Shown: positions 44,409 to 53,447, numbered from the stretch's first letter. The stretch is DNA of 64,000 nt from Eikenella corrodens (GCF_900187105.1 NZ_LT906482.1:2108001-2172000); one strand, 5' to 3'. Numbers and translations: made by a program. The notes: a model not told the origin generated them from the sequence alone.

Positions 44409-46646
44409 ATGAAACAACCGCGCACACACCTCAAAGCCCTCATCCTCGCCCTGGCCGCCATCGGCAGCCCAGGCCTGCTTTATGCCGAAGGCACGAATGA
44501 AGCCCAGCCTGCCCAAAGACAAGAACAGCAGGCCGACAGCGCCGAGCTCGAAGCCATCGAAGTTACCGCCCGCCGCCGCTATGCCAGCGGCTACCAACCC
44601 ATTTCCGCCGATGTCATCGGCGGCGGCAACACCCCGCTGCTCGAAGTGCCCCGTAGCGTAAACATCGTTACCCCCGCCGTGCTGGAGGACCGACGCCCCG
44701 GCTCGCTGGACGAAGCCCTGCTCACCGTGAGCGGCATCCGCCAAGCCAACACCCTGGCTGGCACGCTCGAGGCCGTAGTGAAACGCGGCTTCGGCGACAA
44801 CCGCGACAACTCCGTGCTGCGCAACGGCATGCAGATGACCCAAACCCACGTATTCAGCCCCACCGCCGAGCGCGTGGAAGTGCTCAAAGGCCCGGCCTCC
44901 ACACTCTACGGCGTGCAAGACCCCGGCGGCGTGGTGAATGTGGTAACCAAACAGCCGCAGCTCAAACCGGCCCGCTCCGTGAGCACCAGCTTCGGCAGCC
45001 ACAGCGCCCGCCAAGTGGGTGTGGACTTCACCGGCCCCATCGGCTCCAGCCAAAGCTGGGCCTACCGCTTCATCGCCGACTACCGCCAAAGCGACTACTG
45101 GCGCAATTTCGGCGAAATCAAGCAAACCACCATCGCCCCCTCGGTCAAATGGATTGGTGAGCACACCACCATCACCGCCGCCTACGAATACTTGGACTAC
45201 ACCGTGCCATTCGACCGCGGCACCTTCCTCGATTCCACCCCCGGCGCAAACTACGGCAAACCCCTCGCTATTCCCGCCGAACGCCGACTGGACGAGCCTT
45301 TCAGCGAGCAGAGCGGCAAAAACCATATGTTCCAGTTCACGCTCGACCAATATTTGAGCGAACAGTGGAAAATGCGCCTGAACTACAGCTTCACCTACCA
45401 TACCTACGACGACTGGAAAGCCCGTATTGCCAACACCGCCGCCGGTATCAACACCACCACCGGCACGGTGCGCCGCCGCATCGACGGCACGCAGGATGCC
45501 CGCTTGCGTGTGCACAACCTGGCCTTAAGCTTCAAAGGCGACGTGCATACCGGCAGCGTACGGCACAAACTCGGCTTCGGCCTCGAAGCCATGCACAACG
45601 ACCGCCTGCTGGGCAAAATCTACCAAAGCCCCGCCAACAACTACACCATCAATATGTACAACCCGGTGTATGGCCGCATTAGCCCGCAGCCCGGCGTGAA
45701 CACCATCGACGGCCAAGGCAACAATACCCAGCAAACCGAAATCCTCAAAACCTTCGCCCTGTATGCCAATGACGATATTCATCTCGGCGAAAAATGGATT
45801 GTGTCTGCCGGCCTGCGCGCCGAGTATTTCGACCAATACGCCGGTCGCGCCAACCGCAATTTCGTATTCAAAGCCAATACCGACAACCACGGCTGGAACT
45901 TCTCGCCCTCGCTCGGCGTAACCTACCGCCTCACCCCGCAGTGGTCGCTCTATGGCAGCTACGCCACTTCGTTCCGCCCACAGGTTTCCGTGGCCAACGA
46001 AATCCCTGGTGATGCCCAGCCTGAAAAAGGTCGAGCCTTTGAAATCGGTGCTAAATTCGCCGGCGATCGTCTCTCTGCCGCAGTAGCCCTATTCCATATC
46101 GAGAAAGAAAATGTGCGCTACAGCGTAACCTCTGGCGGCCAAACCGAAACCCGCTTTGCCGGCCGCGCCCGCTCCATGGGCTTTGAAGCCGAAATGGGCG
46201 GCCAGATTACCGAACGTCTCGGTGTGAACGCCAACTATGCCTACACCGAAACCAAGGTGCTGGAAGCAGAAGCCGCTGCCCAAGGCCTGCCGCTGAACAA
46301 TACCCCGCGCAACCAGTTCGGCCTATATCTGACTTATGATTTCGGCAACGCGCTGGGCGGCAACTGGCGCGCCGGCATCGGAGCCAAATACAACGGCGCA
46401 TGGTATATCGGCAAAAATGCCGCCAGCGGCGACCGTCTGTGGAAAATCCCTGCAGCCACCGTAGCTGATGCCTTTGTCTCCTACGACACCAAAATCGGGG
46501 ATAACAAGCTCAACGTGCGGCTCAACGGCAAAAACCTGACCAACCGCCTGTATTACACCTCCACCGTAGGCTCTTCGGCGCAATACCCGATGATCGCCAT
46601 CGGCAATCCGCGCGAAATCAGCGTTTCTGCTAAGTTTGAGTTTTAA
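44409..46646 (+). CDS. TonB-dependent siderophore receptor
   Basis: Outer-membrane receptor of 745 residues. Signal peptide (cleavage after LLYA, residue 26), a TonB box at about 47-53 (LEAIEVTA), plug domain (SVNIVTPAVLEDRRPGSLDE, LKGPASTLYGVQDPGGVVNV), and a 22-strand beta barrel ending in the C-terminal phenylalanine (AKFEF). GPASTLYG and GGVVNVVTK are typical of hydroxamate/ferrichrome-type receptors (FhuA/FpvA family). The ligand cannot be inferred. A possible Fur site lies upstream, and an SbmA/YddA-like ABC protein gene follows. Confidence 0.93.
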   Translation: MKQPRTHLKALILALAAIGSPGLLYAEGTNEAQPAQRQEQQADSAELEAIEVTARRRYASGYQPISADVIGGGNTPLLEVPRSVNIVTPAVLEDRRPGSLDEALLTVSGIRQANTLAGTLEAVVKRGFGDNRDNSVLRNGMQMTQTHVFSPTAERVEVLKGPASTLYGVQDPGGVVNVVTKQPQLKPARSVSTSFGSHSARQVGVDFTGPIGSSQSWAYRFIADYRQSDYWRNFGEIKQTTIAPSVKWIGEHTTITAAYEYLDYTVPFDRGTFLDSTPGANYGKPLAIPAERRLDEPFSEQSGKNHMFQFTLDQYLSEQWKMRLNYSFTYHTYDDWKARIANTAAGINTTTGTVRRRIDGTQDARLRVHNLALSFKGDVHTGSVRHKLGFGLEAMHNDRLLGKIYQSPANNYTINMYNPVYGRISPQPGVNTIDGQGNNTQQTEILKTFALYANDDIHLGEKWIVSAGLRAEYFDQYAGRANRNFVFKANTDNHGWNFSPSLGVTYRLTPQWSLYGSYATSFRPQVSVANEIPGDAQPEKGRAFEIGAKFAGDRLSAAVALFHIEKENVRYSVTSGGQTETRFAGRARSMGFEAEMGGQITERLGVNANYAYTETKVLEAEAAAQGLPLNNTPRNQFGLYLTYDFGNALGGNWRAGIGAKYNGAWYIGKNAASGDRLWKIPAATVADAFVSYDTKIGDNKLNVRLNGKNLTNRLYYTSTVGSSAQYPMIAIGNPREISVSAKFEF

Positions 46647-46674
46647 GCATTTGGCCACAGCATAACGCCCCATA

Positions 46675-46716
46675 GAGGCTACCTGAAAAATGCAATCCCG
46701 TTTTTCAGGTAGCCTT
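46675..46716 (+). terminator. Inverted DUS pair after the TonB-dependent receptor gene
   Basis: GAGGCTACCTGAAAAATG and TTTTTCAGGTAGCCTTC, 29 bp past the stop. Confidence 0.7.
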
Positions 46717-46799
46717 CCGCGCTGTTTGGCCTGCCTGTTTTAAACACCCTTTTTGCTGCCGTTTTATTTTTCAGGTAGCCTTTCAATCCCAAATGGCTA

Positions 46800-46900
46800 G
46801 GCAAACCAAATTGGCTTTCGATACAAGGCGGTGAGCCGCAGACAGTACAGAAGTACGGCAAGGCGAACCAACGCGGCAGCGAAAGTTAAATTGGTTTGCC
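46800..46900. repeat. Correia-core element with different terminal repeats
   Basis: Ends GGCAAACCAAATTGGCTTTC and GAAAGTTAAATTGGTTTGCC are inverted repeats unlike the Correia end, but the inside (AAGGCGGTGAGCCGCAGACA, GTACAGAAGTACGGCAAGGC, GAACCAACGCGGCAGC) is the Correia core. It lies directly in front of the ABC-protein gene. Confidence 0.7.
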
Positions 46901-46938
46901 ATACCTGAAAAATAAAGTTATCCAACCAAGCACCACAT

Positions 46939-48732
46939 ATGAAACAAGAACAATGGAAAATCGAGCTCCTGGACAGCCCGCTGTGGCTGGTGCAGAGCTT
47001 TTTCGGCGTATTGCTGTTTTGCCTGATCGCCGCCTTCCTACTGCGCCGCACTACTTTCGGCCAACGTTTCGAGCGCATCCTGCGCCCCTGTTTAGCAAGC
47101 AGCAACCGTATCCGAGTGTGCCTGCTCTTGGCTGCGCTGCTCTTGATGGTGCTGCTCGAAGTGCGCATCAGCGTGCTCAATTCATTTTTCTACAAAGGCC
47201 TCTATGATTCCCTGCAAGACCGCGCCGCAGCCGCCTTCTGGTTTTTCGCCGGCATCAACAGCGCCTTAATGGTGTTCAAAATCATCCATGCCCTGGCCGA
47301 CGAGCTGCTCGAACAAGTCTTTATGATCCGCTGGCTGGAAAAACTCAACGCCGCGCTCACCCAAAGCTGGCTCGCTCATAAAAACTACTACCGCCTGCAC
47401 ATGCGCCGCCACGCGCCCGACAACATCGACCAACGTATCCAGCAAGACGCGCAAGATTTCATCGCCTCCACCGCCGAGCTCGTGCGCGGCCTGATCAGCG
47501 CCATCGTTTCTACCATCGAATTCACCGTCATCCTCTGGAATCTCTCCGGCGTGCTCAGCGTATTGGGGCTGGAAATCCCGCGCGGCATGGTGATGTTTAT
47601 CTACCTCTTCATCCTCTTTGCCACCGCCACTTCCGTGTGGATCGGCCTCCCCTTGGTGAAGCTCAACTTCCAAAACGAACACTTCAACGGCAACTACCGC
47701 TACGCCCTCGTGCGCGTGCGCGACCACGCCGAGAGCATCGCTTTCTACAACGGCGAAGCCGCCGAAGGGCGCAACCTGCGCCGCCACTTTGCCCACATCA
47801 TCCGCAACCGCTGGCAGATTGTGTTCCGCAGCCTCGGCCTCAACGGCTTCAACACCGGCATCACCCAAATTTCCAACCTGCTGCCCCTCATGCTGCAAGC
47901 CCCTCGCTTTTTCGCCGGCCAAGTGAAAATCGGCGATATGCACCAAACCGTGCAAGCCTTCAACCGCCTGCAACGCGCCCTATCCTTCTTCCGCAACTCC
48001 TACAAAGACTTCACCGCTTATCAAGCCCGGCTCGAACGTCTCGACGGCTTCTTCCAAAGCATGCAAAACCACCTGCCCTACCGCCAGCCGCAGCACGAAG
48101 CCGAAAACTGCATCCTGCAGGCCGACAAGCTCACTCTGCACCGCAACAACGGCAACATCCTGCTCTCCGACGTTTCCTTCCGCGCCCAAAGCGGCGATTC
48201 CCTACTCATCCGCGGCCCCTCCGGCTGCGGCAAAACCTCATTGCTGCGCGCCCTGGCCGGCCTCTGGCCCTTCGGCAGCAGCGGCCACATCATCAGCCCC
48301 GCCCGTGAACACATCCTCTTCGTGCCCCAGCGCCCCTACACCCCGCAAGGCAGCCTGCGCCGCGCCATCTGCTACCCCAACATCCGCCCCGACGAACACC
48401 AGCTTACCGCCGCCCTCGAAGCCTGCCGCCTGGGCTACCTGAAAGAACTGCTCGACACCGAAGACGACTGGCAGCACAAACTTTCCCCCGGCGAGCTGCA
48501 GCGCATCGCCTTCGTGCGCATCCTCATCACCCGCCCCCGCCTCGTGCTGCTCGATGAGGCCACCGCCGCGCTCGATGAAGAAACCGAAGCCGCCCTCTAC
48601 CGCCTGATCCGCCAAGAGCTGCCCGACAGCATCATCGTGAGCATCGGCCACCGCAGCACACTCAACGCCTTCCACAACCAAATCATCTGCGTGGGCGAAA
48701 CCCTGATCGACTGCGGCACAAGCAAGATTTGA
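46939..48732 (+). CDS. SbmA/BacA-like ABC transporter, fused permease-ATPase (YddA type)
   Basis: A 597-residue inner-membrane protein. The N-terminal half (about 20-330) has six predicted helices and the SbmA/BacA-like block ENIDQR-type APDNIDQRIQQDAQDFI, TLWNLSGVL-type VILWNLSGVLSVLG and RDHAESIAFYNGEA. The C-terminal half is an ABC ATPase: Walker A GPSGCGKTS (about 426-433), signature LSPGELQRIAF (about 515) and Walker B RLVLLDEAT (about 535). Family members import peptide-like or cobalamin compounds. Its position 292 bp after a siderophore receptor, same strand, suggests the inner-membrane step for the same ligand; this is inference. Confidence 0.9.
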   Translation: MKQEQWKIELLDSPLWLVQSFFGVLLFCLIAAFLLRRTTFGQRFERILRPCLASSNRIRVCLLLAALLLMVLLEVRISVLNSFFYKGLYDSLQDRAAAAFWFFAGINSALMVFKIIHALADELLEQVFMIRWLEKLNAALTQSWLAHKNYYRLHMRRHAPDNIDQRIQQDAQDFIASTAELVRGLISAIVSTIEFTVILWNLSGVLSVLGLEIPRGMVMFIYLFILFATATSVWIGLPLVKLNFQNEHFNGNYRYALVRVRDHAESIAFYNGEAAEGRNLRRHFAHIIRNRWQIVFRSLGLNGFNTGITQISNLLPLMLQAPRFFAGQVKIGDMHQTVQAFNRLQRALSFFRNSYKDFTAYQARLERLDGFFQSMQNHLPYRQPQHEAENCILQADKLTLHRNNGNILLSDVSFRAQSGDSLLIRGPSGCGKTSLLRALAGLWPFGSSGHIISPAREHILFVPQRPYTPQGSLRRAICYPNIRPDEHQLTAALEACRLGYLKELLDTEDDWQHKLSPGELQRIAFVRILITRPRLVLLDEATAALDEETEAALYRLIRQELPDSIIVSIGHRSTLNAFHNQIICVGETLIDCGTSKI

Positions 48733-48873
48733 AATACCGGATTGTTAAAGAACAATTTGCCCTAAAGCAAACAATTTTCTTAAATTTGAAACGATTATGG
48801 CGGTTTAAAAATAGATACGCTATGATGGAGATGCAGCATTCCTTTTCACAAATTTACTTAAAAGGAGCACGCT

Positions 48874-49383
48874 ATGCACCCCGTCAAACGTCTGTTTAAC
48901 GGCCTAACCACCCTACTGCTGGCAGGATTATTCTGCATTCAAACCACCAGTGCGCAAAACCTGCCGGGCATCGTCGATATGCGTGATGCCGGTTTGCAAA
49001 CCGGCAGCTCGGAAGAAGTGGCCGCTGCCGAAAGCAGCTTGCTGGGCAGGCATATGTTTTCCCTGCAATGGATAAGCTGGGAGCGTTTCGGCACCGCCAC
49101 CATCCGCCGGGGCAGCAACGGCTTGGAAATCAATGCCTACCAATCCTTAAACGGCGATTTCGTGAAACTCGACGGCCTAATCGAAGTCATCGACCAGCGC
49201 CATTTCTACTTTACCGGCAACGTAAGCACCCGCGTATATCACATCAACAACGGCCAGCCCTGCGAACGCAGCGGCACTTTCCTGTTTCAAGCCAAAGACT
49301 CCCGCCAATATTGGCGCATGCAGCCGATACAAAACCCCTGCGACAACGCAGCCGACTACATCGATATTTTCTTCAAACGCTGA
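48874..49383 (+). CDS. Predicted secreted protein, function unknown
   Basis: A 169-residue exported protein. A signal peptide of about 28 residues (hydrophobic LTTLLLAGLFCI, SAQ cleavage site) is followed by a beta-rich domain (FGTATIRRGSNGLEINAYQS, GLIEVIDQRHFYFTGNVSTR) with two cysteines (C127 area GQPCERSG and NPCDNAADY) likely joined by a disulfide. I do not recognise the family. AAAGGAG lies 7 bp before the ATG, and a TATGAT -10-like hexamer about 50 bp upstream. Monocistronic. Confidence 0.8.
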   Translation: MHPVKRLFNGLTTLLLAGLFCIQTTSAQNLPGIVDMRDAGLQTGSSEEVAAAESSLLGRHMFSLQWISWERFGTATIRRGSNGLEINAYQSLNGDFVKLDGLIEVIDQRHFYFTGNVSTRVYHINNGQPCERSGTFLFQAKDSRQYWRMQPIQNPCDNAADYIDIFFKR

Positions 49384-49389
49384 TGTCGG

Positions 49390-49432
49390 TTTTCAGGTAG
49401 CCCGAGTAACCAATTGGGGCTACCTGAAAGCT
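49390..49432. terminator. Inverted DUS pair between converging genes
   Basis: TTTTCAGGTAGCCCGAG and GGGGCTACCTGAAAG, shared by the secreted-protein gene and the membrane gene at 49456. Confidence 0.65.
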
Positions 49433-49455
49433 TCGTCTTTTTCCCAACCAGCTCT

Positions 49456-50883
49456 TCAGCCGGCTCCTTCCCGATCTTCACCCACATACTCCAGCAGCGG
49501 CAGCCCGGTAGCTCGGCTGATTTGTTTGGCTGTTTTCTCTGCCGTTTGCCGGTTGTCGCGCATCAGCGAATCCGCCTCCAGCAGCCGCACGTTTTTGCCG
49601 CCCGCCTTGCCTGCCAACCAGATTTCGCTCAAACCTACGCTCACACCATTGCGCCGCACACGGCTGTAAATACCGCAAAACTCCGATAGCGCATAGCGTT
49701 TTTCAGGTAGCCACTTAAAACTGTGCAGGCGGTACACAATCAATTCGTCTCCCAGCACGCTGTAGCGTACCTTGCGCAAGGTATGCCAACGGTGCGCCAA
49801 CCGCCCGGCGATGGACAGCAAAGCCACCAGCCAAAATAGTCGCCAGCTAACCCCACCACTGTCCCACACGATCAGCAGCGCCAACAACAAAAACGGAATG
49901 CGCGCGAACAAAGTGCCGACCGAATACACGGCAAATTCCGCCCCGTCCGCAAGCTTCGGCGCGGCACGTTCCGGCAGCTTCGGCTGCGGCTCATGTTCCA
50001 CCTGCCTGGCCGCTGCCAGTGCGGCTTTGATTTCAGAGGGCTGCCGCCGAGCCGTTTGTGTTTGCGGCGTTTTCCGGCCGCGCCGTGCACGAAACACCCC
50101 GCGCACTTCCGATACCGCCACTGCCAACAGCCCGAGCGCCAGCAGCCCCGCGCCGAAATACAGCGGCTTGGGCAGGCTGCCACTTTGCCAATCCGCCGCC
50201 AAACGCAGCAGCCAGACCGCCAGCCAAGTCCACAACCCGGCCGCCGCCAAATTCACCACCTGCCGCCACACAGGTAGCGTTTTCACCTGCAAGGGCTGCA
50301 ACTGTGCCGGATTGGCCGCCGTTTCCTCCGCCGCACGGATGACTGTGTTGATTACCGGCCGTTTGACCAAACCCGTTGCCTTAGCGATATGGTTCTGAAT
50401 CCTGTCTAATTCGTTCAGCGAGCCCTTATGCGGCAGGAGATTTTCCTCCAGCACCAAATCGTTCCGCCCATCCGCCGATTCCAGCCACAAGCGCCCGTAG
50501 TAGCCGCGGTAATCATTCTGCACTTTCTCCGCCGCCACTGCCGCAAACATCGAGAGCGGGTATTCCCGCTGCGCCTGCCAGCCCCAACGCCAGCGCCCGT
50601 GCAGCAGCACGCCGCGTTCCGTGTCCAGCCGCAGAAAGTCCCGCGCCGTGAACATGCGCCAATACAGGAAACCAACCAGCGCCGCCCCGCCGAAAAACAG
50701 CAGCACCATTGCCAAACGAAGCGCCGTGCCCACCCCGTCGCCGGAAATGTCCGACACCGTATCCAGCCCGATGATAAGCGGCAGCAATACCCCTGCGCAG
50801 ACCACGCCGATTTCCAGCGTCAAATCCTTAGATGTAGCCGGATACAGCATCACGGTTTTGCGTTTGTCTTGATTCATCATCAT
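49456..50883 (-). CDS. Membrane protein with duplicated membrane/PH-like halves, function unknown
   Basis: A 475-residue protein with two parallel halves. Each has two hydrophobic helices followed by a soluble beta-rich domain. The soluble parts align: RLDTERGVLLHGRWRWGWQA with SVLGDELIVYRLHSFKWLPE, EYPLSMFAAV with RYALSEFCGI, GRLWLESADGRNDLVL with SEIWLAGKAGGKNVRL, and IQNHIAKATGLV with TAKQISRATGLPLL. The repeat unit resembles membrane-anchored PH-like domains. Between them is an Ala/Glu/Lys-rich linker (about 265-310). A DUS lies in frame in the second half (49700-49713) and encodes KWLPEK. The frameshifted gene at 50927 lies 43 bp upstream on the same strand. Confidence 0.8.
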   Translation of the reverse strand: MMMNQDKRKTVMLYPATSKDLTLEIGVVCAGVLLPLIIGLDTVSDISGDGVGTALRLAMVLLFFGGAALVGFLYWRMFTARDFLRLDTERGVLLHGRWRWGWQAQREYPLSMFAAVAAEKVQNDYRGYYGRLWLESADGRNDLVLEENLLPHKGSLNELDRIQNHIAKATGLVKRPVINTVIRAAEETAANPAQLQPLQVKTLPVWRQVVNLAAAGLWTWLAVWLLRLAADWQSGSLPKPLYFGAGLLALGLLAVAVSEVRGVFRARRGRKTPQTQTARRQPSEIKAALAAARQVEHEPQPKLPERAAPKLADGAEFAVYSVGTLFARIPFLLLALLIVWDSGGVSWRLFWLVALLSIAGRLAHRWHTLRKVRYSVLGDELIVYRLHSFKWLPEKRYALSEFCGIYSRVRRNGVSVGLSEIWLAGKAGGKNVRLLEADSLMRDNRQTAEKTAKQISRATGLPLLEYVGEDREGAG

Positions 50884-50926
50884 GTGTCTTTCATTTTTCA
50901 GGTAGCCTCAAAACTGCCCGGCAAAC

Positions 50927-51150
50927 TTATACCACCAAGGCCAGCAGGCAAAACACTGTCCAGGCCGCCCACACCAGCAGCGCCCACATGCGGATTTGCT
51001 CCGTATCCCAATCCCCCGCCTGCCAGCCGATGAGCCAGCCTGTCTTCCAGACTTCGATTTTTCCGCCACATCCCACGAGATAATCCACTTAAAAAACAGG
51101 CTGAACACAATATAAAGCGGAAAGATTGACAATTTCCCCATCCAATCCAT
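50927..51150 (-). pseudogene. Frameshifted small membrane protein gene
   Basis: GGAGG lies 8 bp before the ATG at 51150. The frame reads MDWMGKLSIFPLYIVFSLFF then KWIISWDVAEK up to a run of five As (51058-51062 on the minus strand). One more A would continue in a second frame as IEVWKTGWLIGWQAGDWDTE then QIRMWALLVWAAWTVFCLLA, and stop at 50927, giving a 74-residue protein with two membrane helices and many Trp. As written, the first frame runs on as an Arg/Cys-rich tail to 50908. The total of 224 nt fits a 1-nt loss. It is either a true pseudogene or a sequencing error. Confidence 0.7.
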
Positions 51151-51429
51151 ATCAATTACCTCCATCAGGATGTCCGCACCCAGTCCCTCGTTTTCAGGCG
51201 GCAAGCGTAGCGTGGGCAGGACAGCTGCAGGGCAGGCATTGATGCCCGCGCGGGGTTTTAACTTCGTTGAAGCTGCGCTTTCAGGTAGCCTGAGAGGGGG
51301 GATGGGCTGCCTGATAAAGTGTCGGGTTTGCAACCCGGCCTTCCCGCCGGATTCATGCCTGCGCAGGAATAGCGGAGCGGGCATTTTTTTTGAATTGGTT
51401 ATACCGTCCGCCGCCATCTCCGGCGGAAC

Positions 51430-52311
51430 TCACGCCACGAAATCCAAACCTATGTCCAGCGAGCGGCTGCTGTGGGTGAGGTAGCCGAGGGCGATGCCGT
51501 CCACGCCGGTTTGCGCCACGCGCTTCAGGCGCTCGAAGCCGATGCCGCCCGATGCTTCGCAATAAACGGTGTGGGGGTGGGCGGTTTGCGCGTGGCAGCG
51601 GTTTGCGGCTTCTTTCAGGGTTTCGTCGTCCATGTTGTCCAGCAAAATCCGTTCCGCGCCCGCCGCGATGGCTTCGTCTAGTTGTGCCAGCGTGTCCACT
51701 TCGATTTCCACGCAGATCAGCGTCCCGGTGGCCCGCTTTGCCTGCCGCACGGCTTGGGCGATGCTGCCACAATAGGCGAGGTGGTTGTCTTTGATGAGCA
51801 CGGCGTCGTCCAAGCCCATACGGTGGTTTGTGCCGCCGCCCGCCCTGACGGCGTATTTTTGCAGGACGCGCAGCAGGGGGATGGTTTTGCGGCTGCACAC
51901 GATGTCTGTGCCGTATTCGGCGACTTCGGCAACGGCAAGCGCGGTGGCGGTGGCGATGCCGCTCAGGTGGGTGAGGTAGTTGAGTGCGGTGCGTTCGGCG
52001 GCGAGCAGGGCGCGGGCATTGCCTTCGACGGCGGCCAGCGTCTGGCCTGCGCGGACGGCTTGCCCGTCTTGGATTTCGGCTTGGAAGCGGACGGACGGGT
52101 CCATTACCTGAAAGGCGAGGCGCGCCAAGTCCATGCCGGCGATGACGCCGTTTTCGCGGCTGACGAGGAAGAGTTTGGCGGTTTTATCGGGGGCGATAAC
52201 GGCGGCGGACGTAATGTCGCCGCGCCTGCCCAAGTCTTCGCTCAGGGCTTGCTCCACCATGGGGCGCAGCAGGGTGTCGGGCAGGGGGAAGAGGGTGTTT
52301 TTTAGCGGCAT
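51430..52311 (-). CDS. nadC: Nicotinate-nucleotide pyrophosphorylase (quinolinate phosphoribosyltransferase)
   Basis: Last committed step of de novo NAD synthesis: quinolinate + PRPP gives nicotinate mononucleotide. The 293-residue protein has ERTALNYLTHLSGIAT, CSRKTIPLLRVLQKYAVRAGG, HRMGLDDAVLIKDNHL and the C-terminal EASGGIGFERLKRVAQTGVD. AAGGAAA precedes the ATG at 52311. It is divergent in layout from nadA-nadB, with the NUDIX regulator upstream in the same direction. It lies inside a stretch that lacks Eikenella DUS; the 3' gap before 51430 contains the last canonical copy (51280). Confidence 0.97.
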   Translation of the reverse strand: MPLKNTLFPLPDTLLRPMVEQALSEDLGRRGDITSAAVIAPDKTAKLFLVSRENGVIAGMDLARLAFQVMDPSVRFQAEIQDGQAVRAGQTLAAVEGNARALLAAERTALNYLTHLSGIATATALAVAEVAEYGTDIVCSRKTIPLLRVLQKYAVRAGGGTNHRMGLDDAVLIKDNHLAYCGSIAQAVRQAKRATGTLICVEIEVDTLAQLDEAIAAGAERILLDNMDDETLKEAANRCHAQTAHPHTVYCEASGGIGFERLKRVAQTGVDGIALGYLTHSSRSLDIGLDFVA

Positions 52312-52352
52312 GGGGTTTCCTTTGTTGAAAGAAGGGGGCGGCAGTTCCGAGT

Positions 52353-52362
52353 CCGTCTGAAA
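52353..52362. repeat. Neisseria-type DUS core between nadC and the NUDIX gene
   Basis: CCGTCTGAAA; preceded by GT instead of GG/TG, so one mismatch to the AG-DUS dialect. Confidence 0.5.
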
Positions 52363-52367
52363 GCGGG

Positions 52368-53306
52368 CTAACGGCTGCCCAGCGGCAGGCCTATGTCCGA
52401 AATCAGCCTGTCGGGCAGGACGTCGTCGCGGAATCGGTACAGCTGCGCGGGGCGGCCTTTGCCGCCCGATACGCTGGTATCCGACGGCTCGATGAGGTTT
52501 TGCTGCTGAATCTGGCGGCGGAAGTTTTGCTTGTGCAGCAATCTGCCGCTGATGGCTTCGACGCTGCTTTGCAGTTGCAACAGCGTGAATTCGGGTGGCA
52601 TCAGTTCGAAAATCACCGGGCGGTATTTGATTTTGGCGCGCAGGCGGGACAGGGCGGTTGCCAGCACGCGGCGGTGGTCGTGGCGCATGGGCTGCCCCGT
52701 GGGCGCGAAGTCGAAGTTTGCCTGCGGCTCGGCGGCTTCCGCTATCAGGCCGCTTTCATACAGCATTTCATAGCGTTGCAAAACGTATTCTTCCGACCAG
52801 TTTTCCGGTACGACCCCCCAGCACAAATGAATGCGCTTGAGCCGCTTTTGGCGCAATTCCTCCGTGTCCGCCGAGTTGGCCCAAATGCGCAGGCGGCCGA
52901 CAAGAGCATCGCGCTGCCCGCCGTCGGTGCGCAAATCTTCCCACGGGAAATAGCCGTAGCAGTCCTGCCATTTCGCATCCGGGTGCAGGATGCTGTCGGC
53001 GGCCTCGCGCACCAGCCCCAAATAGCTGACGTATAAGACCGGCAGGCCTTGCCCGTTTTGACGGCGCGTATCCACAAAGGTGTAAAGCTGTTCCACATAG
53101 CCCATGGGCTGCGAAGTCTGTTTGGCGACCCACAGTTTCACGCCCGCCTGCAGGGAGTTGCGCAGGGGGGAGAGCGGGCCGTTGGGCAGGAGTTCGCCCC
53201 GGGCGACGGTCAATACCCGCAGGCCGCCGTTTGTTACGGCAATCAATACGGGAACCAGTTCGACGATGCTCTGCGGCGGGGCTTCGGCTTCGGGGTAGGC
53301 GTCCAT
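52368..53306 (-). CDS. NUDIX-winged-helix regulator of NAD biosynthesis (NrtR/NadQ type)
   Basis: A 312-residue protein. The N-terminal two thirds are NUDIX-like (ELVPVLIAVTNGGLRVLTVA, SLQAGVKLWVAKQTSQPMGY, VLYVSYLGLVREA) but the catalytic REx2EE signature is not evident, as expected for a sensor rather than an enzyme. The C-terminal about 80 residues (FTLLQLQSSVEAISGRLLHK, QNFRRQIQQQNLIEPSD, then GRPAQLYRF) look like the winged helix of NrtR/NadQ. Regulators of this kind bind an NAD-related ligand and repress nad genes. The gene is adjacent to nadC and divergent from nadA-nadB, with a fitting operator in front of nadA. NrtR versus NadQ (COG4111) is not resolved. Confidence 0.8.
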   Translation of the reverse strand: MDAYPEAEAPPQSIVELVPVLIAVTNGGLRVLTVARGELLPNGPLSPLRNSLQAGVKLWVAKQTSQPMGYVEQLYTFVDTRRQNGQGLPVLYVSYLGLVREAADSILHPDAKWQDCYGYFPWEDLRTDGGQRDALVGRLRIWANSADTEELRQKRLKRIHLCWGVVPENWSEEYVLQRYEMLYESGLIAEAAEPQANFDFAPTGQPMRHDHRRVLATALSRLRAKIKYRPVIFELMPPEFTLLQLQSSVEAISGRLLHKQNFRRQIQQQNLIEPSDTSVSGGKGRPAQLYRFRDDVLPDRLISDIGLPLGSR

Positions 53307-53341
53307 GCTTGGCTTTCGGCAGGGGGTGGAAGGCTTTATTG

Positions 53342-53447
53342 TATAGTGGATTAAAATAAAAATGAGGCAAGGCGGCGAGCCGCAAGGCGTACAGGTAGTA
53401 CGTCAAGGTGAGCCAACGCCGTATCATTGCGATTTTAATCCACTATA
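53342..53447. repeat. Short Correia element between the NUDIX regulator and nadA
   Basis: TATAGTGGATTAAAATAAAA at the left, TTTTAATCCACTATA at the right; core CAAGGCGGCGAGCCGCAAGG, GTACAGGTAGTACGTCAAGG, GAGCCAACGCCGTATC. Same short class as 3139 and 56393, 106 bp. Confidence 0.88.

Noticed and set aside
46939-48732. ABC protein as a toxin or type I secretion exporter
   Set aside because: The membrane half has SbmA/BacA/YddA-type motifs, not the ABCB exporter fold, and no HlyD-type gene is adjacent.
51330-51365. ATTCATGCCTGCGCAGGAATAG as a neisserial dRS3 repeat
   Set aside because: It only loosely resembles the dRS3 pattern (ATTCCC-N8-GGGAAT) and occurs once here; too weak to use as a boundary of the imported region.
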